The position numbers and the translations under genes were made by a program. A stretch of 64,000 nucleotides of DNA from Microbulbifer variabilis (GTDB lineage: Bacteria > Pseudomonadota > Gammaproteobacteria > Pseudomonadales > Cellvibrionaceae), in assembly GCF_020524905.1 (NCBI RefSeq), contig NZ_JAIVKI010000022.1:1-64000 (forward strand), read 5' to 3'. The notes under the pieces were generated by a model. The model did not search any database. It saw nothing but the letters and a program-made list of their open reading frames with translations, and was not told the DNA's origin. Positions 35,102 through 43,922 of this stretch are shown here, in pieces; within the stretch, counting starts at the first letter, position 1, and each line of letters starts with the position of its first letter.

Positions 35102-36592
35102 ATGAAACGACTGATCGCCATCTCCCTGCTGCTTCTGCTCGGAGTGCAGACGGCCCTCGCCGATAGCCGTGAACACGAGCAGCTCAAGCGTTCAATTATC
35201 AAGATTTACACAACCGCCGCCGCCCCTGACTACTTCAACCCCTGGGCATTGCTGAACCCCCAGCAATTGTCCGGCTCCGGTGCGGTAATCAGCAATAAAC
35301 AGATTCTCACCAATGCCCATGTGGTGGCCAATGGCAGCTTTATTCAGGTACAACGCCATGGCGATGCCAAGAAATTCCGCGCCCGCGTCAAGTTTATCTC
35401 TCACGACGCGGATCTGGCCCTGCTCACAGTGGATGACGATAGCTTCTTCAATGACACCCGCCCCCTAACACTGGGCAAACTGCCAGACCTACAGGAAGAG
35501 GTCACCGTGTACGGTTACCCCATCGGCGGCAAGTCCCTGTCAATTACCCGCGGCGTACTTTCCAGGGTGGAACATCAGTACTATGCCCACGCCGAGAGCT
35601 TCCTGATGGCCGGCCAAATCGACGCGGCCATCAACCCCGGCAATAGCGGCGGCCCGGTGATTTCCGGCGGACGCATCGTCGGTGTGGCCATGCAGACCAA
35701 CCAGAGTGCCGAAAACCTCGGTTATTTCGTTCCTCCCAGCGTAATTTCCCATGTGCTCGAGGACTCTGAAGACGGGGAGCACCAGGGATTCCCCGAGCTG
35801 GGCGTGGTCACCCAGAGCCTGGAGAGCCCTTCCATGAAGAAGGCGGCCGGTCTCGAAGAAGACCAGGACGGCGCCATGATCGTCAAGGTCTTCAGCGACT
35901 CCCCCGCCGCTGAGATTTTCCAGCCCGGCGACGTACTGCTCGAAGTGGATGGCTTTGAGGTTGCCGCCGATCGCACCGTAGAGTGGCGTGAAAATCAGCG
36001 CACCAATTACCACTACGCTGTAGACCGCCACCATGTCGGCGACAAGCTGCCGGTCCGTTTCTCCCGCAAAGGCGAAGAGCAGACTGCGCAAGTGGCCTTA
36101 GCGGCCGCACCGCCCTCCCGAGCCCTGGTGGTGGGCGAACAGTTCGACCGACAGCCGCGCTATTACATCTACGGTGGCGTAGTCTTCGTGCCCCTGAACA
36201 TGAATCTGATCAAGCGCTGGGGCAACAACTGGCACTCCAAAGCGCCCATTGATTATCTCTATGCCCGCAACCAATGGGGCGAAGAGACTCGTCGCGAACT
36301 GGTGGTCGCCCTCAAGGTGCTGCCCGCCAACGTTAATCTGGGTTACCACGACTGGAAAAACTGGATTATCGATTCAGTGAATGGCCACAGCGTTGCAGAC
36401 TTCGATGAGTTTGCCCAACTGATGGAAACCAACCAAGAACACTTTGTGGAGCTGCGCGACCGTTCCGGTTACCGCATGGTACTGGATCACGCCGAAGCCC
36501 AGGAGCAGGAGCCGCTGATTCTGCAGACCTACCATATACCCCAGCGCCACTCACAGGGGCTGTTCAGCAGACTGGCTAATAAAGAGGAGTAA
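35102..36592 (+). CDS. Periplasmic Deg-type serine protease with PDZ domain
   Basis: A 496-aa protein with a signal peptide (1-20), an S1C protease domain with the triad H73 (LTNAHVV), D104 (DADLALL) and S182 (NPGNSGGP), one PDZ domain (about 245-345, GVVTQSLESPSMKKAAG) and a C-terminal domain unlike DegP. This layout resembles plant Deg9/Deg14 and related bacterial proteins rather than DegP/DegS. It probably does periplasmic quality control or processing. Substrate unknown. Confidence 0.85.
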   Translation: MKRLIAISLLLLLGVQTALADSREHEQLKRSIIKIYTTAAAPDYFNPWALLNPQQLSGSGAVISNKQILTNAHVVANGSFIQVQRHGDAKKFRARVKFISHDADLALLTVDDDSFFNDTRPLTLGKLPDLQEEVTVYGYPIGGKSLSITRGVLSRVEHQYYAHAESFLMAGQIDAAINPGNSGGPVISGGRIVGVAMQTNQSAENLGYFVPPSVISHVLEDSEDGEHQGFPELGVVTQSLESPSMKKAAGLEEDQDGAMIVKVFSDSPAAEIFQPGDVLLEVDGFEVAADRTVEWRENQRTNYHYAVDRHHVGDKLPVRFSRKGEEQTAQVALAAAPPSRALVVGEQFDRQPRYYIYGGVVFVPLNMNLIKRWGNNWHSKAPIDYLYARNQWGEETRRELVVALKVLPANVNLGYHDWKNWIIDSVNGHSVADFDEFAQLMETNQEHFVELRDRSGYRMVLDHAEAQEQEPLILQTYHIPQRHSQGLFSRLANKEE

Positions 36593-36620
36593 GGCCCGCA
36601 GTATGGGCTAGGGAGAAGCC

Positions 36621-37058
36621 GTGAAACAATTGAGAGGAATCTTATTCGGCAGCCTGATGGTGGCTGCCAATGCCGGTGCCGGTGAGCTCTACCGCTGGGT
36701 CGACGCCGACGGTCGTGTGCACTTCAGCGATCGCCCACCTGCAGAGGCCAAGGCCCAGGATATCTCCGGGCAATTGGGCCCGATCAATTCCGCCGAGGCC
36801 ACGAGGAAACGGCCAAGCCTGATCACCTCCGAGGCCAACACCGCCGAGCGGGAGTATCAGCAGCGCCAGCAACAACAAGAGCAGGCCCGACAGCAGAAGC
36901 AACAGCGTATTTGTACCAAGGCGCGCCAGCGCCTGCGCTCGATTAACGGCCGCGTGGCCTTTATCGACAAGAGTGGCAGAGAGGTTCGCTATTCCGAGCG
37001 CGAACGCCAGCAGATGGCTGAACAGCTCAAACGGGAAATCTCCAGCCACTGCGGATAA
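36621..37058 (+). CDS. DUF4124 domain protein
   Basis: A 145-aa protein with a signal peptide (cleavage near ANAGA), a DUF4124 core (ELYRWVDADGRVHFSDRPP) and a Gln/Arg-rich coiled-coil tail (80-110). DUF4124 proteins are periplasmic, of unknown function and common in gammaproteobacteria. It follows the Deg-type protease by 28 nt and may be co-transcribed with it. A second DUF4124 protein lies at 46769-47419. Confidence 0.8.
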   Translation: MKQLRGILFGSLMVAANAGAGELYRWVDADGRVHFSDRPPAEAKAQDISGQLGPINSAEATRKRPSLITSEANTAEREYQQRQQQQEQARQQKQQRICTKARQRLRSINGRVAFIDKSGREVRYSERERQQMAEQLKREISSHCG

Positions 37059-37173
37059 CTCTCCTCCCCAACCTTCAAATCGGTTGCCGGCGTTACAATT
37101 ACCCGTGCCGGCTACCATTTAGACATATCCACCTCTAAAATCCCGCGGTTTCTAATACCGAGGCACTCGATCT

Positions 37174-38052
37174 ATGTCCGATCAGCTGGAACGCTTTATC
37201 TTTTCCCAACACGATGTTCGCGGGCAGATGGTGACCCTCACCGACGCCTATCACGAAGTGCTGAAGCACAATCCACTGCCTGCTCCGGTAGCGCGCCTGC
37301 TGGGAGAGTTTCTCGCTGCTGCCTGCCTGCTTTCCACCACCCTGAAATTCGAGGGCATATTGAGCCTGCAGGCCCGCGGTGAGGGCGATGTGCCAATGAT
37401 TATGGCCGAGTGTACCCACCACAGCGACCTGCGCGGCATAGCCCGTATCGCCGAAGGCGCACAGATCAGCGATGACGCCAGTCTGATGGAAATGATCGGC
37501 GCCCGCGGTGTTATCGCCATCACCCTGGAACCTAAGCGCGGGGAGCGCTACCAAGGTGTGGTGCCTCTGGAGAAGGACAACCTGGCCGGGTGCCTGGAGG
37601 ATTACTTTGCCCAGTCGGAACAACTGGAGACACGCTTCTGGCTGGAGTGTGATGGCAGCAACGTGGGCGGCATTATGCTTCAGGTATTACCCGGCAATAA
37701 TGCCGCCAGTGCCGAGGAGAACCGCGATGCCTGGGAAACCGCCCTGCACTTGGCAAACACCGTAACTGCCCAAGAGCTGTTCGATGTACCCCACGATGAG
37801 CTGATTCACCGTCTTTTCCACCAGCTGAAACCGGCCACCCTGGGCACCGACAGTATCCGCTTCAAGTGCAGTTGCTCGCGGGAGCGCAGCGCGCGCGCCC
37901 TGGTTTCCCTCGGCGCCGAGGACGTATACCGTTTGTTGGAAGAGCAGAATGGTGAAATTGTCACCGATTGCCAATTTTGCAATGCTCAATACCGCTTTGA
38001 TCGGGAGCAGGTCGAATCCCTGCTCAATGCCCCACCCCACACCCTGCACTAG
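37174..38052 (+). CDS. hslO: Redox-regulated chaperone Hsp33
   Basis: A 292-aa protein. The N-terminal substrate domain ends in the zinc-binding redox switch CSC (C232, C234) and CQFC (C266, C269). Under oxidative stress these cysteines release zinc and form disulfides, activating holdase function. The start codon's preceding sequence has no strong Shine-Dalgarno. Next gene downstream is pckA, as in many gammaproteobacteria. Confidence 0.95.
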   Translation: MSDQLERFIFSQHDVRGQMVTLTDAYHEVLKHNPLPAPVARLLGEFLAAACLLSTTLKFEGILSLQARGEGDVPMIMAECTHHSDLRGIARIAEGAQISDDASLMEMIGARGVIAITLEPKRGERYQGVVPLEKDNLAGCLEDYFAQSEQLETRFWLECDGSNVGGIMLQVLPGNNAASAEENRDAWETALHLANTVTAQELFDVPHDELIHRLFHQLKPATLGTDSIRFKCSCSRERSARALVSLGAEDVYRLLEEQNGEIVTDCQFCNAQYRFDREQVESLLNAPPHTLH

Positions 38053-38181
38053 GGAAATTGTCGCCGGTGGGGAGTTATTTCCACCACTGGCAGACTCCAC
38101 TTTTCTGCACAAAAATTCACAAAATCTATAGGGTAAAAATACTACATAGATTTCAAGAATTAAAAATACTCTAATTTGGGC

Positions 38182-38195
38182 TGACAGCGCTGTCA
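38182..38195. promoter_or_regulatory. 14-bp perfect palindrome, LacI-type operator candidate, upstream of pckA
   Basis: TGACAGCGCTGTCA is a perfect palindrome centred on CG, the shape of LacI-family operators. It lies 136 nt before the pckA start and about 50 nt upstream of a possible -10 (CATAAT, 38244-38249). The 279-nt gap between hslO and pckA otherwise holds no gene. The regulator is not in the window. Confidence 0.55.
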
Positions 38196-38331
38196 AAGTG
38201 CAAAAAGTGACCGTATTTGCTACCCGCTTATTTTGAATTTTGCCATAATGCGCCCCCCTAATTTTGCCTGGCTGTCTAATACTTGGGCGGCCCTATTTTT
38301 TTACTATCCAACATTCACGGGTAATCGACGA

Positions 38332-39879
38332 ATGGCACAGATCGACGACACCGCGCTGGTTTATAAGAACCTTTCACCAGCACAATTGGTAGAGCAGGCT
38401 CTTACGCGCGGCGAGGGCAAACTTTCCGACACCGGCGCGCTGGTCACTGAAACTGGTGCCCGCACCGGCCGCTCCCCGGCGGACCGCTTCGTTGTGGAAG
38501 AACCCTCCACCGCCGACAGCATCGCCTGGGGCAATGTGAATCGCCCCTTCCCGCAGGACAAGTTCGACGCTCTGTGGGACCGAGTAGAGGCGTTTGTCGC
38601 CGGCGCCGACAGCTTTGTACAGCAGCTGCACGTTGGCCAGGACGAAGATCACTACCTGCCGGTTGTTGTAACCACCCAGACCGCTTGGCACAACCTGTTC
38701 GGCCGCAACATGTTTATCCGCGCCGAGAAGTACAACCCCAAAGGCAAGGAAGAGTGGCGCATCCTGCACGCACCCAACTTTGTCTGCGAGCCTGAGCGCG
38801 ACGGCACCAACTCCGATGGCTGCGTTATCATCAACTTCGGTCAGCGCCGTGTGCTTCTGGCAGGTATGCGCTACGCCGGTGAGATGAAAAAGGCAATGTT
38901 CTCCGTGCAGAACTTCCTGTTGCCGGAAAAAGACGTTATGCCCATGCACTGTGCCGCCAACGTTGGCGAAGACGGCGATACCTGCCTGTTCTTCGGCCTG
39001 TCCGGCACCGGTAAGACCACCCTGTCCGCAGACCCTGAGCGCTACCTGATCGGTGACGACGAGCACGGCTGGACCAAGGGTGCGGTATTCAATATGGAAG
39101 GTGGCTGCTACGCCAAGACCATCGACCTGAGCCAAAAGAATGAACCGGTAATCTGGGACGCTATCCGTTTCGGCGCTATCGTCGAGAACGTAGTGACCAA
39201 CGAAAACGGCACCGCCGACTACTGTGACACAAGCCTCACCGAGAACGGCCGCTGCTCCTACCCCCTGGAGCACGTAGAAATGCGCCAGCTGGAGAATCGC
39301 GCCGGCGAGCCGAAGAACGTCATCTTCCTCACCTGCGATGTGTCCGGTGTACTGCCCCCCGTATCCATCCTCTCCAAAGAGGCTGCGGCTTACCACTTCC
39401 TGTCCGGTTACACCGCCCGTGTCGGCTCTACCGAGCTGGGTGCAGAGGCCGGAATTCACCCGACCTTCTCCACCTGTTTCGGCGCTCCGTTCATGCCGCG
39501 CGCCCCGCGCGAGTACGCGGATCTGCTGATGAAGCGTATTCAGGACTTCGGCTCCAAGGTATACCTGGTAAACACCGGCTGGACCGGCGGCTCTGGCGAC
39601 AACGGCAAGCGCTTCCCGATCCCGGTTACCCGCGCCGTGGTAGCCGCTATCCAGAGCGGTGCTCTGGAAGGCACAGCCACCGAGCACCTGGAAACCCTGA
39701 ACCTGGATATTCCCCTTGAAGTACCGGGCGTTGACAAGGCTTACCTGAACCCGCGCGAAGCCTGGGAAGACAAGGCAGCCTACGACGACCAAGCCGGCAA
39801 ACTGGCCAAGCTGTTCGCCGAAAACATTGAAAAATTCAATGTTAGCGATGAGGTGAAAAACGCCGGTCCCAAGGCCTGA
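38332..39879 (+). CDS. pckA: Phosphoenolpyruvate carboxykinase (ATP)
   Basis: A 515-aa protein with kinase-1a/P-loop [11 protein letters not shown], the metal-binding kinase-2 region DDEHGW and [11 protein letters not shown] near the N terminus. It converts oxaloacetate and ATP to PEP, the entry to gluconeogenesis. ATG 38332 gives the normal N terminus ([11 protein letters not shown]); the frame extends 33 codons upstream but that part overlaps the promoter. Followed by a strong terminator. Control by the upstream palindrome is inferred. Confidence 0.95.
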   Translation: MAQIDDTALVYKNLSPAQLVEQALTRGEGKLSDTGALVTETGARTGRSPADRFVVEEPSTADSIAWGNVNRPFPQDKFDALWDRVEAFVAGADSFVQQLHVGQDEDHYLPVVVTTQTAWHNLFGRNMFIRAEKYNPKGKEEWRILHAPNFVCEPERDGTNSDGCVIINFGQRRVLLAGMRYAGEMKKAMFSVQNFLLPEKDVMPMHCAANVGEDGDTCLFFGLSGTGKTTLSADPERYLIGDDEHGWTKGAVFNMEGGCYAKTIDLSQKNEPVIWDAIRFGAIVENVVTNENGTADYCDTSLTENGRCSYPLEHVEMRQLENRAGEPKNVIFLTCDVSGVLPPVSILSKEAAAYHFLSGYTARVGSTELGAEAGIHPTFSTCFGAPFMPRAPREYADLLMKRIQDFGSKVYLVNTGWTGGSGDNGKRFPIPVTRAVVAAIQSGALEGTATEHLETLNLDIPLEVPGVDKAYLNPREAWEDKAAYDDQAGKLAKLFAENIEKFNVSDEVKNAGPKA

Positions 39880-39912
39880 TCCCTTTGAAATAGCCTTCTT
39901 TAGAGGCGTAAG

Positions 39913-39948
39913 AAAGCCCCGCCACCGCAAGGTGTCGGGGCTTTTTTT
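39913..39948 (+). terminator. Rho-independent terminator of pckA
   Basis: A stem AAAGCCCCG / CGGGGCTTT extended by CACC/GGTG around a GCAA tetraloop, followed by a T-run. Confidence 0.9.
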
Positions 39949-40087
39949 GTTCGCCTTTCTAATAAGCGGTAGGTAAGCAGTATGTCGATTTTTGCGGCTA
40001 TAGTGTTTAAAGAGGCGCCGGCGGAATAAACCTCTGCGCGCAGAATTACACGTCTCAGGCCAAATTTCGGAGCTGTAGTCGCACATC

Positions 40088-40780
40088 ATGTCTGAAAGCA
40101 ATTCGTTTACTCGCTTCAGGACACTCTACCCCCACCAGCCACCCGGCCGGCGAACCAACTATGTAGTGGTGGCCAGCCTGACCCTGCTGCTCGCTGCCGT
40201 ACTTGCGGCCCTATGGTTGTGGCTTTGGATTAAGTCACAAGAGAAACCCTATATAGAGACCCGCGGCTACCGCATCGCCAGTGAGGAGAGCTTCGAGAGT
40301 TTTTTACGCAACAGTGACAACCGTGCACGAGTGCAGGCTCTCACTGACTACCTGCAGAGCCAAGGAATTGGCGAAGTCACAGCGGTTAGTGATTTATTGC
40401 GCCAAGGCAGCGAATGGATGGAGCTCGAGAAGCCCCCATTCTCTCTACCCCCGCAAGGCCAATGGCCCAACATAGTCGCCACCCTAAAGCTGCTGCAAGA
40501 GCAGATAGTACCCCTGATCGGTCCAGTGGCGGTGGTCACCGGGTTCCGCAATGACAGCTATAACCGCGAGCTGGAACACACCGATAAATCCCGCCATCGG
40601 GCGTTTTGCGCCCTAGACCTAATTCCAACATCCCATATCAGCCACGGCGAGCTCGTGGAAGAGCTGCAAGCCCTGCACGCGCGCCTGGGACCGGAAAGCA
40701 ATTTCGGCCTGGGTCTCGGTGAGGGCCTGCTCTTCCATATCGATACCTGTGGCTATCGCTCATGGCAACTGGTGGATTGA
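40088..40780 (+). CDS. Membrane-anchored M15-like peptidase, paralogue A
   Basis: A 230-aa protein with a TM anchor at 26-48 and an extracytoplasmic domain. The C-terminal part has SRHRAFCALD (H170, D177) and FHIDTCGYRSW (H217, D219), which fits the SxHxxGxAxD...H zinc pattern of M15 D-Ala-D-Ala peptidases, with Phe-Cys replacing the usual Gly-x. A Cys in each motif could form a disulfide (C174, C221). A peptidoglycan-acting role is inferred. It is immediately followed by a paralogue. Confidence 0.65.
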   Translation: MSESNSFTRFRTLYPHQPPGRRTNYVVVASLTLLLAAVLAALWLWLWIKSQEKPYIETRGYRIASEESFESFLRNSDNRARVQALTDYLQSQGIGEVTAVSDLLRQGSEWMELEKPPFSLPPQGQWPNIVATLKLLQEQIVPLIGPVAVVTGFRNDSYNRELEHTDKSRHRAFCALDLIPTSHISHGELVEELQALHARLGPESNFGLGLGEGLLFHIDTCGYRSWQLVD

Positions 40781-40783
40781 AGC

Positions 40784-41494
40784 ATGGCTATACAAGACAA
40801 CAGTAATCGTCAATCTGGCCTCTCTCGAGTCCAGCGACGCTGGCTACTCCTATTCGGCGGGCTGCTGCTCATCGCCATTATTATTGCGTTGTTATTTACC
40901 TCGGAGAAAACCCGCGATCTGGGCGAGCGAATCCTCAGCCCCATCGAACTCCTGCCACTACCGGGAACCCCCGAGATTTATGATATCCAGGGCTACCCTG
41001 CGGCTTCAGAGCGGGTGTTTAGCCGCTTTCTCAAGCAGGAGGAAAACCAGGCTCTATTTGCCAAGCTGAAGAATTACCTGCGAATCAATCGGGTCGAGCA
41101 TGTGGTAGCCCCCTTTGAGCTCCTTCGCCAAGGAAGCGACTGGCGGGATCTGGATGAACCTGCCTTCGCTATTCCACCGGTGGAAAACTGGGGGTTGATG
41201 ATTTACACCCTGCGGGTATTGCAGCGGGAAATAGTACCGCGCATCGGCCCCGTTACCGTAGTCTCCGGCTGGCGTACCACCAGCTACAACAGCAAGGCCG
41301 GCGGCTCCAAAGGGAGTAAGCATTTGCGCTTTTGCGGACTCGATATAGTGCCGCAGAAAAAATTCACCCGCGAACAGTTAGTCCCGGTACTGAGAGATAT
41401 CCACAAACACAAAGGCAAGGAATGGAATATGGGGCTCGGAATTTATAAAGGTATTCGCTTTCATGTAGACACCTGTGGTTACAGGCGCTGGTAA
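40784..41494 (+). CDS. Membrane-anchored M15-like peptidase, paralogue B
   Basis: A 236-aa protein with a TM anchor at 20-38. It shares with its upstream neighbour the order RQGSDW, IVPRIGPVTVVSGWRTTSYN, SKHLRFCGLDIVP (H180, D187) and FHVDTCGYRRW (H227, D229). The two start-stop boundaries are 3 nt apart, so they form an operon from tandem duplication. Conserved His/Asp residues support a metallopeptidase, but activity is not established; both lack the usual Gly in the first zinc motif. Confidence 0.65.
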   Translation: MAIQDNSNRQSGLSRVQRRWLLLFGGLLLIAIIIALLFTSEKTRDLGERILSPIELLPLPGTPEIYDIQGYPAASERVFSRFLKQEENQALFAKLKNYLRINRVEHVVAPFELLRQGSDWRDLDEPAFAIPPVENWGLMIYTLRVLQREIVPRIGPVTVVSGWRTTSYNSKAGGSKGSKHLRFCGLDIVPQKKFTREQLVPVLRDIHKHKGKEWNMGLGIYKGIRFHVDTCGYRRW

Positions 41495-41574
41495 ATCCCC
41501 CCTGCTTCTGCTTAGATAGATCGCAAATTAGGCGCCCGATACCACAGGGCTTTGCAGAAGTAGAGGGAGTTCCA

Positions 41575-42687
41575 GTGCAGGAAAAACTAGAAAGGCGCTC
41601 ATTTATTCTTTCACTGATTTTGGTGTCAGTGGCTTTTGTGGTGCTGATTAAGCCCTTCTTTACACCAATTTTTTGGGCTTGTGCTATCGCTCTGATTTTT
41701 TATCCCGTATATCGGCTATTAATGCAGCGCTTTCCCAACTCCCCCAACTCCATGGCACTGCTGACCCTTTTTATGTGTATCGTCTTACTGGTGATACCGG
41801 TTCTGGTGGTAACAACCTCCTTTATCAACGAGGCGGCATCGCTCTATCAGAAGGTGCAAGAGGGACAGATCGATGTATCTAAATCTCTTGAACAGGTACG
41901 CAGCGCCTTTCCACGCGTGAACGATTTTCTTGAAGGCATCGGTGTAGATATTGAGGAAGCTAAGCAGCGTCTACTCGGTGGAGTGATGAATGCCGGTAGT
42001 TTTATCGCTAAAAACGCCATAGAAGTTGGGCAGAACACTGTCAATTTCTTTGTCATGCTCGGCCTGATGCTCTATCTCACTTTCTTTTTAATTCGCGATG
42101 GTGAGAGGCTGGTTAATTTAATTATTCACGCACTGCCACTTGGTGATGAGCGTGAGCATTTGCTGCTGGCCAAGTTTGCCGAAGTCACCCGTGCCACCAT
42201 TAAAGGCAACCTGGTTGTCGCAATTACCCAGGGTAGCCTGGGCGGCATTATTTTCTGGGTACTCGATCTGCCCGCGCCTCTTTTGTGGGGTGTATTGATG
42301 ACCCTATTATCTCTATTGCCCGCTGTTGGTGCGGCACTTATCTGGTTTCCTGCGGCGATCTATCTGTACGGCGTTGGTGAGCCAGTTAAGGCCACCATTC
42401 TCCTGGCCTACGGGTTTACCGTAATCAGCCTGGTAGACAACCTGTTACGTCCCATTTTAGTGGGACGGGACACCAAATTACCGGATTACCTGGTGCTGTT
42501 TTCCACTGTGGGCGGCCTAATACTGTTTGGCATCAGTGGCTTCGCCATGGGCCCCCTGCTAGCCGCACTGTTCCTCGCTTTCTGGGAAATTTTTATGCGA
42601 GAGTTTGTCCACCCGGAAGATATGCTGATGCCCCCCAAGCCCGAAAGCAATGACATGTTGATGCAGCCAAAGAAAGATTCTGACTAA
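41575..42687 (+). CDS. AI-2E family transporter (UPF0118)
   Basis: A 370-aa protein with about eight TM helices. FFTPIFWACAIALIFYPVYR and LPAVGAALIWFPAAIYL followed by DNLLRPILVG are typical of the family (YdiK/YhhT/PerM). The start is GTG 41575, 6 nt after GAGGGAG. Members export small molecules or act as Na+/H+ antiporters; TqsA exports AI-2. The substrate here is unknown. The C-terminal tail has two MLMxPK repeats. Confidence 0.85.
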   Translation: MQEKLERRSFILSLILVSVAFVVLIKPFFTPIFWACAIALIFYPVYRLLMQRFPNSPNSMALLTLFMCIVLLVIPVLVVTTSFINEAASLYQKVQEGQIDVSKSLEQVRSAFPRVNDFLEGIGVDIEEAKQRLLGGVMNAGSFIAKNAIEVGQNTVNFFVMLGLMLYLTFFLIRDGERLVNLIIHALPLGDEREHLLLAKFAEVTRATIKGNLVVAITQGSLGGIIFWVLDLPAPLLWGVLMTLLSLLPAVGAALIWFPAAIYLYGVGEPVKATILLAYGFTVISLVDNLLRPILVGRDTKLPDYLVLFSTVGGLILFGISGFAMGPLLAALFLAFWEIFMREFVHPEDMLMPPKPESNDMLMQPKKDSD

Positions 42688-42916
42688 CTTGGGATTACTT
42701 TCTTTTTAAGCTATTTGACTGCGCTGTCGAAACCTCGGTTCGGATTTCCAGCGCATTCAAACACTATTTTAACTGGCTCATGGCTTGGGCACTGACCAGT
42801 CACACTCGGTAAAGATGGAAAATGCGGCGAGCCTTGGCCGAACAGGCATCATATACTAATGTGAAGCACACATTGGCAATAGCTCAGACGCCACTTTTGC
42901 CAGAGCGGATGTCCCT

Positions 42917-43456
42917 ATGAAATATTGGTTTACCCTGATTATCGCCACCATGCTCAGCTTGCCGCTGATGGCGTTGGAAGTCGGGCAAAAAGCACCCGAC
43001 TTCACCTTGCAGGGCACAGATGGGAAGAGTCACGCGCTGAGAGACTATGTGGGCAAAACTGCGGTAGTTATTGCCTGGTACCCCAGGGCCTTCACCAAAA
43101 ACTGTACAATAGAGTGCAGATCACTAGCTAAGAATGGTCACAAAATCCGTGCCTTTAACGTCACCTACTTTATGGCCAGTACCGATAAGCTCGACGAAAA
43201 CATCCGATTCTCAAAATACAATTCCGCCGACTTTCCTCTACTTAGCGATCCCACAGGAGAGGTTGCGAAAGCATACGGCGTACTCATTCCCATTATTAAA
43301 CTCGCCCGACGCGTCACTATTTATATTGGCAAAGGTGGGACTATTCTAAAAATAGATAAAGATATTAACCCTGCCACCAGCGCAGAGGATATCGCCAGTA
43401 ACCTGGCCAAACTTGGCGTGGAGAAAATAGAAAACGCAGAGAGAGTAGAACAGTAA
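42917..43456 (+). CDS. Exported peroxiredoxin (BCP/AhpC-TSA family)
   Basis: A 179-aa protein with a signal peptide (1-19) and a thioredoxin fold. The peroxidatic motif is PRAFTKNC (P56, T60, C63) with a second Cys at 67, like the C-x(3,4)-C of atypical 2-Cys BCP peroxiredoxins. It should reduce peroxides in the periplasm. Its stop is only 9 nt from the stop of the convergent PAS gene. Confidence 0.85.
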   Translation: MKYWFTLIIATMLSLPLMALEVGQKAPDFTLQGTDGKSHALRDYVGKTAVVIAWYPRAFTKNCTIECRSLAKNGHKIRAFNVTYFMASTDKLDENIRFSKYNSADFPLLSDPTGEVAKAYGVLIPIIKLARRVTIYIGKGGTILKIDKDINPATSAEDIASNLAKLGVEKIENAERVEQ

Positions 43457-43465
43457 TCGGCTATT

Positions 43466-43801
43466 TTAGTCACTAATAAAGGAAATCCCGAAGCAGCACT
43501 GCTGCCCTTCAAAATCATCGAGCCACTTACAAACACTCAAGTGGGCCCTGCCCTCAGTGGATTTATCCACAAACTCATGGGAATAGATTGGCTCACCTGA
43601 AGCAAACACCCTTAAGTCATCTTCCCGCAACTCCACAGCGTTATCCGACCAAGGTAGCTGTGCATCGGTTTTACCCTCCACTTCCTCACCGGCTAATTCA
43701 CAAATTTTGCGATTTCCCCAGAGGTATTTTCCCTGTCGGTCCTTCACCCAAAATAAGAATGGCACTTTTTCAACAACTGCAAGCTCTTCAACCTTCATCA
43801 A
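43466..43801 (-). CDS. Stand-alone PAS domain protein
   Basis: A 111-aa protein made of one PAS domain (VPFLFWVKDRQGKYLWGNRKICELAG, then EFVDKSTEGRAHLSVCKWL). No output domain is attached, so it may signal through a partner or be a decayed sensor. It lies beside, but separately from, ntrC. Ligand unknown. Confidence 0.7.
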   Translation of the reverse strand: MMKVEELAVVEKVPFLFWVKDRQGKYLWGNRKICELAGEEVEGKTDAQLPWSDNAVELREDDLRVFASGEPIYSHEFVDKSTEGRAHLSVCKWLDDFEGQQCCFGISFISD

Positions 43802-43922
43802 AATTCTCCTTTATGCATTCAATAATAAAAACAACAATTTCACGCTCATGAGAATTTTAGGTGTTGAAAAGAATATTTCCTTTTTTGGCCTATCTCTTTT
43901 TTTGAAAATTTAAAACCTGCAG

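Noticed and set aside
38374..40101. 575-aa open frame on the minus strand opposite pckA
   Set aside because: A codon-bias shadow in a high-G+C gene; pckA is unmistakable and the antisense product has no recognisable family.
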